9,767 nt of DNA, from contig JAHJDQ010000039.1 in assembly GCA_018812355.1 (NCBI GenBank), forward strand, positions 1-9,767, given 5' to 3'. The position numbers and the translations under genes were made by a program. Origin of the DNA: Nanobdellota archaeon (lineage in GTDB: Archaea > Nanobdellota > Nanobdellia > Woesearchaeales > GW2011-AR9). The notes under the pieces are model-generated. The model saw only the letters and a list, made by a program, of their open reading frames with translations. It ran no database searches and was not told where the DNA came from. Shown here in pieces: positions 1 through 5,868 of the stretch. Position 1 is the first letter of the stretch, and every line of letters begins with the position of its first letter.

Positions 1-24
1 ATATTTACCCTAAAGAAGAGTTTA

Positions 25-50
25 TTTATAAAATTTTTGCCAGCAGAGGT
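25..50 (+). promoter_or_regulatory. Candidate TATA box and Shine-Dalgarno-like site for the solo MNT gene
   Basis: A TATA-like run, TTTATAAAA at 25-33, lies 37 bases before the ATG at 62, so transcription would start near 52 with a short leader. AGAGGT at 45-50 is a weak ribosome-binding candidate 11 bases before the start. This is a pattern match in AT-rich DNA, and the window edge hides any upstream gene. Confidence 0.35.
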
Positions 51-61
51 TCAATATTAAG

Positions 62-376
62 ATGAAAACAAGTTTAGTGAAAGCGTTAGAGAAATTTGCG
101 CAAGAAGTTTCATTAGAGATACCTATTGATAAAATGTATCTGTTTGGTTCTAGAGCAACAGGTAAAACTAGAAAAGATAGTGATGTTGATTTATTGTTAG
201 TTTCAAAAGGTTTTATTGGAAAAAGAAGATTAAGAAGAGCTCCTCAGTTGTATCTGAAATGGGATATGAGCTATCCGGTTGATTTTTTGTGTTTAACTCC
301 TGATGAGTTCAATAAAAAGAAGAAAGAGATTGGTGTTGTACGGGAAGCTGTTAAAGAGGGTATTAAAGTAATATGA
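62..376 (+). CDS. Minimal nucleotidyltransferase (MNT, solo; antitoxin-like)
   Basis: A 104-residue protein of the DNA polymerase beta-like minimal nucleotidyltransferase superfamily. The Gly-Ser motif (G29, S30) is followed by the metal-binding pair D41 and D43 in SDVDL; a third acid, D74, lies in the strand YPVDFLCL, so the catalytic triad looks intact. The short C-terminal helix ends the protein, the usual size for the family. MNT proteins are commonly paired with HEPN proteins; the partner MNT can AMPylate and silence the HEPN toxin (type VII toxin-antitoxin, HepT-MntA). Here no HEPN gene follows: the next 186 bases hold only a short possible ORF, and the next full gene is another MNT. 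It may be an orphan antitoxin, or its partner may lie before the window. The superfamily call is firm; the role is inferred. Confidence 0.85.
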   Translation: MKTSLVKALEKFAQEVSLEIPIDKMYLFGSRATGKTRKDSDVDLLLVSKGFIGKRRLRRAPQLYLKWDMSYPVDFLCLTPDEFNKKKKEIGVVREAVKEGIKVI

Positions 377-387
377 TTATAAAAAAA

Positions 388-413
388 GACATATGTCTAA
401 TAAATTGGACATA
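388..413. promoter_or_regulatory. 10-base palindrome plus repeated half-site upstream of a TATA-like box
   Basis: GACATATGTC (388-397) is a perfect palindrome, and its half-site GACATA recurs at 408-413, just before the TATA-like sequence at 415-422. The arms TATGTC (392-397) and GACATA (408-413) could also pair as a hairpin. It could be an operator controlling the downstream MNT/HEPN pair, but short palindromes arise readily in AT-rich DNA. Confidence 0.25.
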
Positions 414-414
414 A

Positions 415-422
415 TTATAAAT
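415..422 (+). promoter_or_regulatory. TATA-like box before the short ORF at 443
   Basis: TTATAAAT lies with its centre about 25 bases before the ATG at 443, nearly the same geometry as the better-supported promoter at 5839-5846. It would start a transcript at about 443 that runs on into the MNT/HEPN pair at 563-1448. Confidence 0.35.
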
Positions 423-442
423 GGAAAAGAGATTAGCCAAAA

Positions 443-526
443 ATGACTAAAATAAGCCCAAAACTGCTTGATTCAATTGACGTCTTAGAACCGTTTACAA
501 GAGATTATAATAAAAAAGATAATTAA
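443..526 (+). CDS. Possible small ORF or gene remnant, 27 residues
   Basis: ATG at 443 opens a 27-residue reading frame (MTKISPKLLDSIDVLEPFTR then a basic and acidic tail). After its stop the same frame continues as ALIEYYREKR to a second stop at 557-559 and is then in frame with the MNT start at 563. The composition looks protein-like rather than random, and a TATA-like box sits about 25 bases upstream, so it could be translated from a leaderless message. It could instead be the eroded remains of a longer gene broken by a stop codon, or a chance ORF. I do not recognise a family. Its position before an MNT/HEPN pair would suit a small regulator, but nothing in it shows a DNA-binding motif. 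Confidence 0.25.
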   Translation: MTKISPKLLDSIDVLEPFTRDYNKKDN

Positions 527-562
527 GCCTTGATTGAGTATTACAGAGAAAAGAGATAGATC

Positions 563-970
563 ATGAAAAAAGAAATAGATGAATTTGTAGATTTATGCAA
601 GAAAGAGCTAGGTAAAAACTTGATTTCAGTCATCTTGTTTGGAAGTTATGCTGAAGGCAAACAAACAAAAATGAGTGATTTTGATTTTTATGTAGTAGTA
701 AAAAGGAATGATGAAAAAAAGAAAAAAGAAATAATCAACAAATTTAAGTGGGATTGTGATTTAATTATGAGAACAAAAGGAAACATTAATTATTATTTAG
801 AGAATCTTAATGCTTTAGATATGGAAGTGATTAGTAAAGGAAAAAAAGTGTATGGGAAGAACCTCATAACAGAACATAAACCTTTACTTAACAAAATAAA
901 GAAGAAGTATAACTTAATTAGCGAAGAAAAATTAGGGAAAGGGGTTTGGAAAATTGGAACTGCAAGTTAA
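563..970 (+). CDS. MNT nucleotidyltransferase paired with HEPN protein (antitoxin-like)
   Basis: A 135-residue nucleotidyltransferase-fold protein. G27 and S28 form the phosphate-binding Gly-Ser motif, D39 and D41 (SDFDF) the metal-binding pair, and D66 in the next strand (WDCDLIM) the third acid. The segment around residues 80-100 (NALDMEVISKGKKVYG) is the C-terminal helix-turn typical of archaeal MNT proteins. The last 30 residues end in GKGVWKIGTAS, a basic tail often seen where such an MNT gene runs into its HEPN partner. It overlaps the HEPN gene by 17 bases, implying translational coupling. By analogy with HepT-MntA it would neutralise the HEPN protein by nucleotidylation or complex formation; that is inference. 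Start ATG at 563 is preceded only by a weak purine-rich stretch. Confidence 0.88.
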   Translation: MKKEIDEFVDLCKKELGKNLISVILFGSYAEGKQTKMSDFDFYVVVKRNDEKKKKEIINKFKWDCDLIMRTKGNINYYLENLNALDMEVISKGKKVYGKNLITEHKPLLNKIKKKYNLISEEKLGKGVWKIGTAS

Positions 971-1448
971 AAGAGCTTTAGCTAGGCTTATAGAGGCTTT
1001 TGAAGACTTTGAAACAGCAAAGCTTCTTGCTGGGAAAATAGAAAGCAGGTCTTTATTTCATTCTCAACAATGTGTAGAGAAATCATTAAAAGCCGGTTTA
1101 AGTAAAATCCTGGTTGGAGAGATTACTAAACACACTTTAGTTAAGATTGCTGAAGAAAATTTGTATCCTCTCCTTTCTGAAGAGCTTAAGAATAGTTTTA
1201 ATGAAATAAAAGAAGAAGCTTTTTGGACAGAAAGAAGATGGATAGATACGCGTTATGAGGAATTAGCACCAGGAGGAAAAATTAATGTTCCTATTTTTAA
1301 GTTTAAAGCATCTGATGCCAGGAAGGGAGTTGAAGTAGCAGGAAAAACATTATTTTGGGCGATTGCCTGCGTTGAATTTTTATTTGACGTGAACCTGCCT
1401 ACAGACTATAAAAAATTAAAAAATTTAGCAAAAAAACATTTGACCTAA
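954..1448 (+). CDS. HEPN-domain protein, partner of the preceding MNT (toxin-like)
   Basis: A 164-residue all-helical HEPN protein (PF05168-like). The first helix (residues 5-28) leads to SLFHSQQCVEKSLKAGL (33-49), the classic H-x-QQ-x-x-EK-x-LKA signature, then KH at 59-60 (equivalent of the usual TH) and ERRWIDTRYE near 93-102, the conserved Arg-Tyr segment. The start is TTG at 954: the frame has a stop at 933-935 and no ATG, GTG or other TTG between it and 954; GGGG at 941-944 sits at Shine-Dalgarno distance. The RX4-6H ribonuclease motif of HEPN toxins is not evident, so it may act without RNA cleavage, as a non-catalytic HEPN, or use other residues. It overlaps the MNT gene by 17 bases and ends 5 bases before the leader-peptide ORF at 1454. 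Confidence 0.87.
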   Translation: MELQVKRALARLIEAFEDFETAKLLAGKIESRSLFHSQQCVEKSLKAGLSKILVGEITKHTLVKIAEENLYPLLSEELKNSFNEIKEEAFWTERRWIDTRYEELAPGGKINVPIFKFKASDARKGVEVAGKTLFWAIACVEFLFDVNLPTDYKKLKNLAKKHLT

Positions 1449-1535
1449 TAACAATGATAAAAAAGAGGCTGTTTGGACTTTGTATGGTGTTTTTATTAGT
1501 TTTTAGTACGTTTATCCTTGCTCAAAATGAGACTG
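1449..1535 (+). repeat. Upstream copy of leader-sequence repeat (partner at 2594-2677)
   Basis: The block begins with TAACAATGATA (1449-1459) and ends with TTGCTCAAAATGAGACTG (1518-1535). The same 11-base and 18-base strings occur at 2594-2604 and 2660-2677, at the 5' end of secreted protein A. Between these anchors the two copies encode similar signal peptides but differ at many bases and by three bases in length. Similarity stops sharply after 1535. The copies bracket the YhcG-type nuclease gene. Confidence 0.75.
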
Positions 1536-1555
1536 TTATGGAGGACCTAGCTTAA
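1454..1555 (+). pseudogene. Severed 5' end (signal peptide) of a third secreted-protein paralogue
   Basis: A 33-residue ORF starting at an ATG five bases after the HEPN stop. It has a basic start (MIKKR), a hydrophobic stretch (residues 6-22) and ILAQNET, a signal-peptidase I site after A23, then only VMEDLA and a stop. Protein A begins with the same kind of peptide ending FAQNETEDSC, and protein B with one ending LAQ. Its first bases (AAAAAGAGG) resemble B's start, whereas its cleavage-site DNA is identical to A's, so it looks like a third family member rather than a plain copy of A. The conserved Cys/FFWG cap that should follow is missing. I read it as a decapitated gene whose body was lost where the nuclease gene now sits. 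A translated secreted mini-peptide or leader peptide is possible but less likely. Confidence 0.7.
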
Positions 1556-1575
1556 ATAATCAAAAGGCAAGTAAA

Positions 1576-2592
1576 ATGTTCAAAAAAAAATCAGATAGAA
1601 ATTATGAACTTTTGATCGGTTCCGTCGGTATGCTTCTAGAAAGATCCAGAAAAGAAGCTTACTTTCAGATCAATCAGATCTTAGTAGGGACCTATTGGGA
1701 CATAGGCAGAAAAATTGTTGAATATGAACAGAAGGGTGAAGAGAAAGCAGAATATGGCAGCAAATTGTTAGAAAAACTGTCCCGGGATCTAAAATTGCGC
1801 TATGGTAAAGGGTTTAGCAAGAGCAATGTTTATCTGATGAGGCAATTTTATGTGGACCACCCAAAATTCCAGACGGTGTCTGGAAAATTAAGCTGGAGCC
1901 ATTATTCTGTGCTGCTAAGGGTTTCTAACAGATTGGAACGCTCTTTCTACGAAAAACAATGTCTTGAAGAGCGGTGGTCTGTAAGAGAATTAAAAAGACA
2001 GAAGGATTCTGCGTTATTTGAACGGATTGCCTTAAGTAAAGATAAAAAAGGGGTTCTGGCTTTGGCTCGAGAAGGGCAGGTAATCGAAAAAACTGATGAT
2101 TTGGTCAAAGATCCTTACGTCTTAGAGTTTTTGGGGATTCCAGAAGATTATAGATGCTCTGAAAAAGAACTGGAGCAAAAGATCATTGAAAACCTGCAAA
2201 AATTTCTTCTAGAGCTAGGGAAAGGGTTTACTTTTGTAAGCAGGCAGTTTAGAATTACTTTAGCAGGCAAGCATTATTATGTAGACTTAGTCTTTTATCA
2301 CCGGATCTTGAGATGTTTTGTGCTTATCGACCTAAAGATCGGGCCGGTGGACCATGCTGATATCGGCCAGATGAACATGTATCTAAATTACTTTAAGGCT
2401 GAAGAGAGGAGTGAAGGAGATAAAGATCCAATCGGCATCATTCTTTCGGCTGATAAAGATAATTTTCTGGTTGAGTATGCTTTAGGCAGCATATCCAACA
2501 AATTATTTGTCTCAAAATACAAGTTATATCTGCCGGATAAGAAAGAGTTAGAAGAAAAAGTGAGAAAAATCTTAAAAACAAGCGAAAATTAA
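1576..2592 (+). CDS. DUF1016/YhcG-family PDDEXK nuclease
   Basis: A 338-residue protein that matches the YhcG layout from end to end. The N-terminal DUF1016_N helical domain spans residues 10-150 (YWDIGRKIVEYE near 40, LRYGKGFS near 74, LSWSHYSVLLRV near 105, WSVRELKRQ near 133). The C-terminal endonuclease domain spans 175-335: DPYVLEFLGIPE, SRQFRITLAGKHYYVDLVFYH, LIDLKIG, GQMNMYLNYF and GIILSADKD. The Asp of YVDLVFYH, the DLK of LIDLKIG and the Gln of GQM form the expected PDDEXK-type site, so it looks active. YhcG proteins are widespread nucleases often near restriction or defence genes; the in vivo target is not established. Start ATG at 1576 fits the family N-terminus, although no strong ribosome-binding site precedes it. 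Parts of the gene look richer in G+C than its neighbours (28 of 60 bases at 2341-2400), consistent with recent arrival. It lies between two copies of a signal-peptide sequence. Confidence 0.93.
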   Translation: MFKKKSDRNYELLIGSVGMLLERSRKEAYFQINQILVGTYWDIGRKIVEYEQKGEEKAEYGSKLLEKLSRDLKLRYGKGFSKSNVYLMRQFYVDHPKFQTVSGKLSWSHYSVLLRVSNRLERSFYEKQCLEERWSVRELKRQKDSALFERIALSKDKKGVLALAREGQVIEKTDDLVKDPYVLEFLGIPEDYRCSEKELEQKIIENLQKFLLELGKGFTFVSRQFRITLAGKHYYVDLVFYHRILRCFVLIDLKIGPVDHADIGQMNMYLNYFKAEERSEGDKDPIGIILSADKDNFLVEYALGSISNKLFVSKYKLYLPDKKELEEKVRKILKTSEN

Positions 2593-2593
2593 T

Positions 2594-2677
2594 TAACAAT
2601 GATATATAAAAAAGTGGTGAGTTTACTGGTACTGGTGATTTTAATTAGTTCTTTTTCTTTTGCTCAAAATGAGACTG
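2594..2677 (+). repeat. Downstream copy of leader-sequence repeat (partner at 1449-1535)
   Basis: The 5' end of the protein A gene repeats the anchors of the block at 1449-1535: TAACAATGATA at 2594-2604 and the 18-base string at 2660-2677 spanning the signal-peptidase site. Here the reading frame continues into the intact Cys/FFWG cap. Confidence 0.75.
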
Positions 2678-5600
2678 AAGATTCTTGTGCAGGTTTCTGG
2701 GGCAAGATCTCTTGTTTCTTCTGGGGCGACCCTAATAATAGAGCCGGACAGGCTTGGTATGAAAGAGGAGCGTTGGTGGGGGAAGGGGCACATTCGGGAA
2801 AAGAGATAGCTTTACAGCAGGCTCAGCTGAATGAAAAAAATAAACAATGGGATGTTGCTGCTCAAAAGTATATTACTGCTGGTAACGAAAGAAAAGCTGC
2901 AGAGATGCTTTTTAATGCTAAAAAATTTAAAGAGGCAGGCAATTTATTCAATAAGTATAGTGATACAAGAGTGAAAGCTGCAGAATCATACGAAAAAGGC
3001 CAGGAATGGTTATTGGCAGCTGGTGTAAATGTAGACCTCCAAAAATATGAAAAAGCAGGAGAGATGTATGCTAAAGCCGGGAAACTTGAGTTAGCAGGTA
3101 ATAATTATAAACTGGCTAGAAACAGGCCGTTGGCTATAAGTAATTATGAAAAAGCGGGAAAGTGGGAGGAAGCAGCTGATTTAGGCGCAACAATTTCCGG
3201 TGATGCAAACAGGAAATATCAAATACAAGCAGCTAGTAATTATGAAAAAGTTGGCACTTCAGCTGCTTGGAATAAAGCTGCAACATTATGGAATAAACTT
3301 GGTGATACACAAAGTTATGATAATGCGTTGGAACAAGCCATGAAGGCATTAAAAAAGGAGGAAGCACAAACTGCTGCAACAAAAAGTTCTTCTCCTTCTA
3401 CAACTACACCAGATCAGAAACTACAATTATCTCAACAAGAAATAAAAACAAAATTAAATCAAGGACTAAAATTATCTCAAGAAGGTAAATTAACCGAAGC
3501 TTTAGTTTTTTATAAAGAATTATGTGATCATCAAGGGGTTGCAGCTGCTTGTAATTCTGCTGGCGAATTGATTATGGAGATTACCGGTTCAACAGACAAA
3601 GCTAATGTCTATACTACCAGAGGTACATTATTAGCAATAGTAGAAAACATACCCGTAGTTAATGTTTATAAGGATGCTAAAGGACAGAAATATACTGTAA
3701 GTTGTATTCGTGGAACCTGTAATGCAGAAAGGGATGGTCAACCAATTGCTTTAAAAGATTTACCACAAGAAATAAAAAAACAACTTCCTCAAGAAGCAAC
3801 AACTCAAACACCTTCAGGAACAACTTCTGGAGCAAAAACAACTCCTGCCGTACCTGGAGCAGCTACAACTACTTTCACTCCTTTAACTGTCCCTACAGGA
3901 AAGGAAATTATTCCACTTACTAATGCAAAACTGATAAGTGCTTTGCAAACTGCAGGATATAATCCGGCTGATGAAAAATACGGTAATGTTAAAAAAGCTC
4001 TAGAAGCTTTCCAAAAAGCAAATGATCTTACAGCAGATGGAATAGCGGGAAAAGATACCGTAGCTAAATTAAATGAAGTAAATAAGAATAAAGCCGATGA
4101 AACGGCAAAAAAAGCTGAAGCACCAGCTACCGCTGCCGAAGCAGCAACTACAGGATTTGAAGGTTTAGGAGAAAAATTATTTCCAACAACGCCTCCAAAA
4201 GAGACCCAAATTGAAACTTCTAAAAAAGAGATTCTAAAAAAACTTAGCTGTTTCAATGATTATAACTGTAGAGGAGAACAATTAACCCATAAAGAAGCTT
4301 ACGAAGAACTCAATAAATTAGCTAAAACATCAGAAGCAGAAGTCATGGCAAAAGACGGGGCAGCTAAAAAATATTATGCAAATGTCAAATCTGCATTAGA
4401 GATTGAAGGCTCTATGCCCATCGAAGAATACAAAGAACAAATAGATGAAAAAGTTAAAAATATGAACAGTCAACAACTCAGAGATTTTGGTACTAAGACG
4501 TTAAAAGTGGAAGGTGGAACTCCTCTTAGTAACGAACAGTATGCAGAGAAAGTTAAAAGTGATCCTTTAACTAAATTTAAAAGCGAGCAATTGGATGCGA
4601 TTGGTGCTAGTGTTCCTATTAAAATAAACAGAGACGGAAAAACAGATACGGAGTATAGAACTGCTCTTACTGATAAAATTAACACCTTAAATGAAGCACA
4701 ACTAAATCAACTTGGCGAGAAAATGCAAATAGACCGCAACACCATGACCGATGAAGAATATCGTGCCGCTGTGGAAAAAGCTCTGAAAGATGCTGAGACG
4801 GAAGCAGAGAAAGAACTTAAACCATCCCGAGATCTTGCTCAAACAGCAGAAGATTCCTATTGGCAAGGCTCATTCGTGGAAGGTATCGGTAAAGACGCTT
4901 ATAACGTTTTAGTACAAGGTAAAAATTATTTTACAGATCTTTCAGGAGGAGTACTTTCCTTAGCCGGAAAACTTGGAAGCTATCGGTCCTTATCAAACTT
5001 ATTAGTTCCTGGCGCTACCAAGAAATGGATGGAAGTAGCCGATGGTGATGGTTTACGTATTTGGTCAGACCTTGATGCTTTTGCAGCTTCTGAATATTGT
5101 AGAAAAGATGAAGAAAAACGTTCTACTGAGGAAGGAAAAGCTTACGCTTTTGTAAGAACTACTTCCGGAACCTACCAATTCGTTGGCTCTATCCAGGCAG
5201 AAAAATCTGAGTCAAGCACTCTTTTACTATGTACACCTAACCCTGATCAAGAAGCAGATGATAAGTTTGTCTGCAGTAAAGGTCTTGTTTGTGGAGAAGA
5301 CCAATTCTGTTACGAAGATAAAAATAATGACTTAGAACCTGATAACAAAGACCCAGTCAAGGGACGGTTCTACAAGATTACTTGGGGCGTTACTGCTCCG
5401 CAAGATGAGAAATTCACTCCTTATGTAGATGAGAATGGTAAAGCAGTCAGGTTTAATCTTCACTTGTACGGCCCTGAAGGAGATAGATGGGTTTTCAGAA
5501 GGCTTGGAGCAACCGGTTCTTCCGTCCTGGCTTTAGAGAACGGCCAGAATGATGGTGGCTTGATTGTCAGATATCTTCCTGAAGATTACAATAGGGTTTG

Positions 5601-5766
5601 CATAGAATTCAATCCTGCTGACAGCGTCAAGGACTTTGGCGGTACTGCTATAAGTTCTATCTGCACCAACATCATCCAAAGCTCCAAAGGCAAAGTGCAG
5701 TACGAAGGAGCCAGCGCTCCGGCTACCGTGGCTTCTGGTTCTGGTGAAGTTTATATGGATATTTAA
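2599..5766 (+). CDS. Large secreted modular protein A (unrecognised family)
   Basis: A 1055-residue exported protein; I do not recognise the family. A signal peptide (1-22, cleavage after SFSFA; no lipobox) is followed by a cap at 30-62 (C30, GKISC39, FFWG, NRAG, AWYERG, LVGE). Residues 75-250 are Ala/Tyr-rich TPR-like helical hairpins; 280-320 is another helical pair. A Thr/Pro/Ala-rich linker (400-436) leads to a peptidoglycan-binding-like helical domain (441-494). Then come C551/C557 (SCFN-x-x-x-C-x-GE), about 37-residue repeats (609-733) and the C-terminal module (747-1055) with C834, C878, C892, C898, C904, C1001 and C1022 plus a calcium-loop-like D907-x-N-x-D911-x-x-x-D915. There is no C-terminal membrane anchor. 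It starts 6 bases after the nuclease gene; GAGAAAA plus CTTAAAAA (2562-2578) could be its own weak promoter. A cell-surface or adhesive role is inference from export, disulphide pattern and repeats. Confidence 0.85.
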   Translation: MIYKKVVSLLVLVILISSFSFAQNETEDSCAGFWGKISCFFWGDPNNRAGQAWYERGALVGEGAHSGKEIALQQAQLNEKNKQWDVAAQKYITAGNERKAAEMLFNAKKFKEAGNLFNKYSDTRVKAAESYEKGQEWLLAAGVNVDLQKYEKAGEMYAKAGKLELAGNNYKLARNRPLAISNYEKAGKWEEAADLGATISGDANRKYQIQAASNYEKVGTSAAWNKAATLWNKLGDTQSYDNALEQAMKALKKEEAQTAATKSSSPSTTTPDQKLQLSQQEIKTKLNQGLKLSQEGKLTEALVFYKELCDHQGVAAACNSAGELIMEITGSTDKANVYTTRGTLLAIVENIPVVNVYKDAKGQKYTVSCIRGTCNAERDGQPIALKDLPQEIKKQLPQEATTQTPSGTTSGAKTTPAVPGAATTTFTPLTVPTGKEIIPLTNAKLISALQTAGYNPADEKYGNVKKALEAFQKANDLTADGIAGKDTVAKLNEVNKNKADETAKKAEAPATAAEAATTGFEGLGEKLFPTTPPKETQIETSKKEILKKLSCFNDYNCRGEQLTHKEAYEELNKLAKTSEAEVMAKDGAAKKYYANVKSALEIEGSMPIEEYKEQIDEKVKNMNSQQLRDFGTKTLKVEGGTPLSNEQYAEKVKSDPLTKFKSEQLDAIGASVPIKINRDGKTDTEYRTALTDKINTLNEAQLNQLGEKMQIDRNTMTDEEYRAAVEKALKDAETEAEKELKPSRDLAQTAEDSYWQGSFVEGIGKDAYNVLVQGKNYFTDLSGGVLSLAGKLGSYRSLSNLLVPGATKKWMEVADGDGLRIWSDLDAFAASEYCRKDEEKRSTEEGKAYAFVRTTSGTYQFVGSIQAEKSESSTLLLCTPNPDQEADDKFVCSKGLVCGEDQFCYEDKNNDLEPDNKDPVKGRFYKITWGVTAPQDEKFTPYVDENGKAVRFNLHLYGPEGDRWVFRRLGATGSSVLALENGQNDGGLIVRYLPEDYNRVCIEFNPADSVKDFGGTAISSICTNIIQSSKGKVQYEGASAPATVASGSGEVYMDI
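4423..4797 (+). repeat. Three and a half degenerate ~37-residue repeats inside protein A
   Basis: Residues 609-733 repeat a unit beginning (E/T)-(E/Q)-Y. The tyrosines fall at 611, 648, 686 and 721 (spacing 37, 38, 35), and a QL-x-x-x-G motif follows at 626, 664 and 701. Typical pieces are EEYKEQIDEKV, NSQQLRDFG; EQYAEKV, KSEQLDAIG; TEYRTALTDKI, NEAQLNQLG; and a final EEYRAAVEKAL. Protein B keeps one eroded unit (NTLNQLADILKIDRSG, near residues 398-413). Confidence 0.7.
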
Positions 5767-5832
5767 AGCAGTTTCTTCATTTCAAACACGAATTCTTTAA
5801 TCTATTTAGCGCCAGTATTGGATTTCAAGAGA

Positions 5833-5846
5833 GAAAGATTTATATA
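5833..5846 (+). promoter_or_regulatory. BRE and TATA box for the HTH-MNT gene (leaderless)
   Basis: GAAAGA (5833-5838) directly precedes TTTATATA (5839-5846), a good match to archaeal BRE plus TATA. The TATA centre is 26 bases before the ATG at 5869, so the transcript should begin at or within a base or two of the start codon, without a leader. This is the strongest promoter in the window. Confidence 0.65.
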
Positions 5847-5849
5847 AGT

Positions 5850-5867
5850 TGGTTATAATTATAACCA
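5850..5867. promoter_or_regulatory. 18-base perfect palindrome, probable operator of the HTH-MNT gene
   Basis: TGGTTATAATTATAACCA reads the same on both strands. It fills the space between the TATA box and the start codon, where a bound protein would block initiation. The adjacent gene encodes a winged-helix protein, so autoregulation is the natural inference. Confidence 0.6.
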
Positions 5868-5868
5868 T

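Noticed and set aside
1531..1575. N-terminal extension of the nuclease back to 1531
   Set aside because: The frame is open from 1531 but offers no better start, and the family N-terminus begins at about residue 8-10 of the protein started at 1576.
1449..2677. Nuclease gene as an insertion sequence or transposon
   Set aside because: There is no transposase and I saw no terminal inverted repeats. The flanking similarity is a diverged, coding signal-peptide sequence rather than a short exact target duplication.
2599..2690. Lipoprotein signal in protein A
   Set aside because: The first cysteine (C30) is eight residues after the likely cleavage site and there is no lipobox; AQ after the hydrophobic core fits signal peptidase I.
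3804..4256. 150-codon open frame on the minus strand inside protein A
   Set aside because: It is antisense to the Ala/Thr/Pro-rich linker and repeat region, has no promoter or ribosome site that I can see, and its hydrophobic composition is what the reverse frame of Ala/Lys-rich coding DNA produces.
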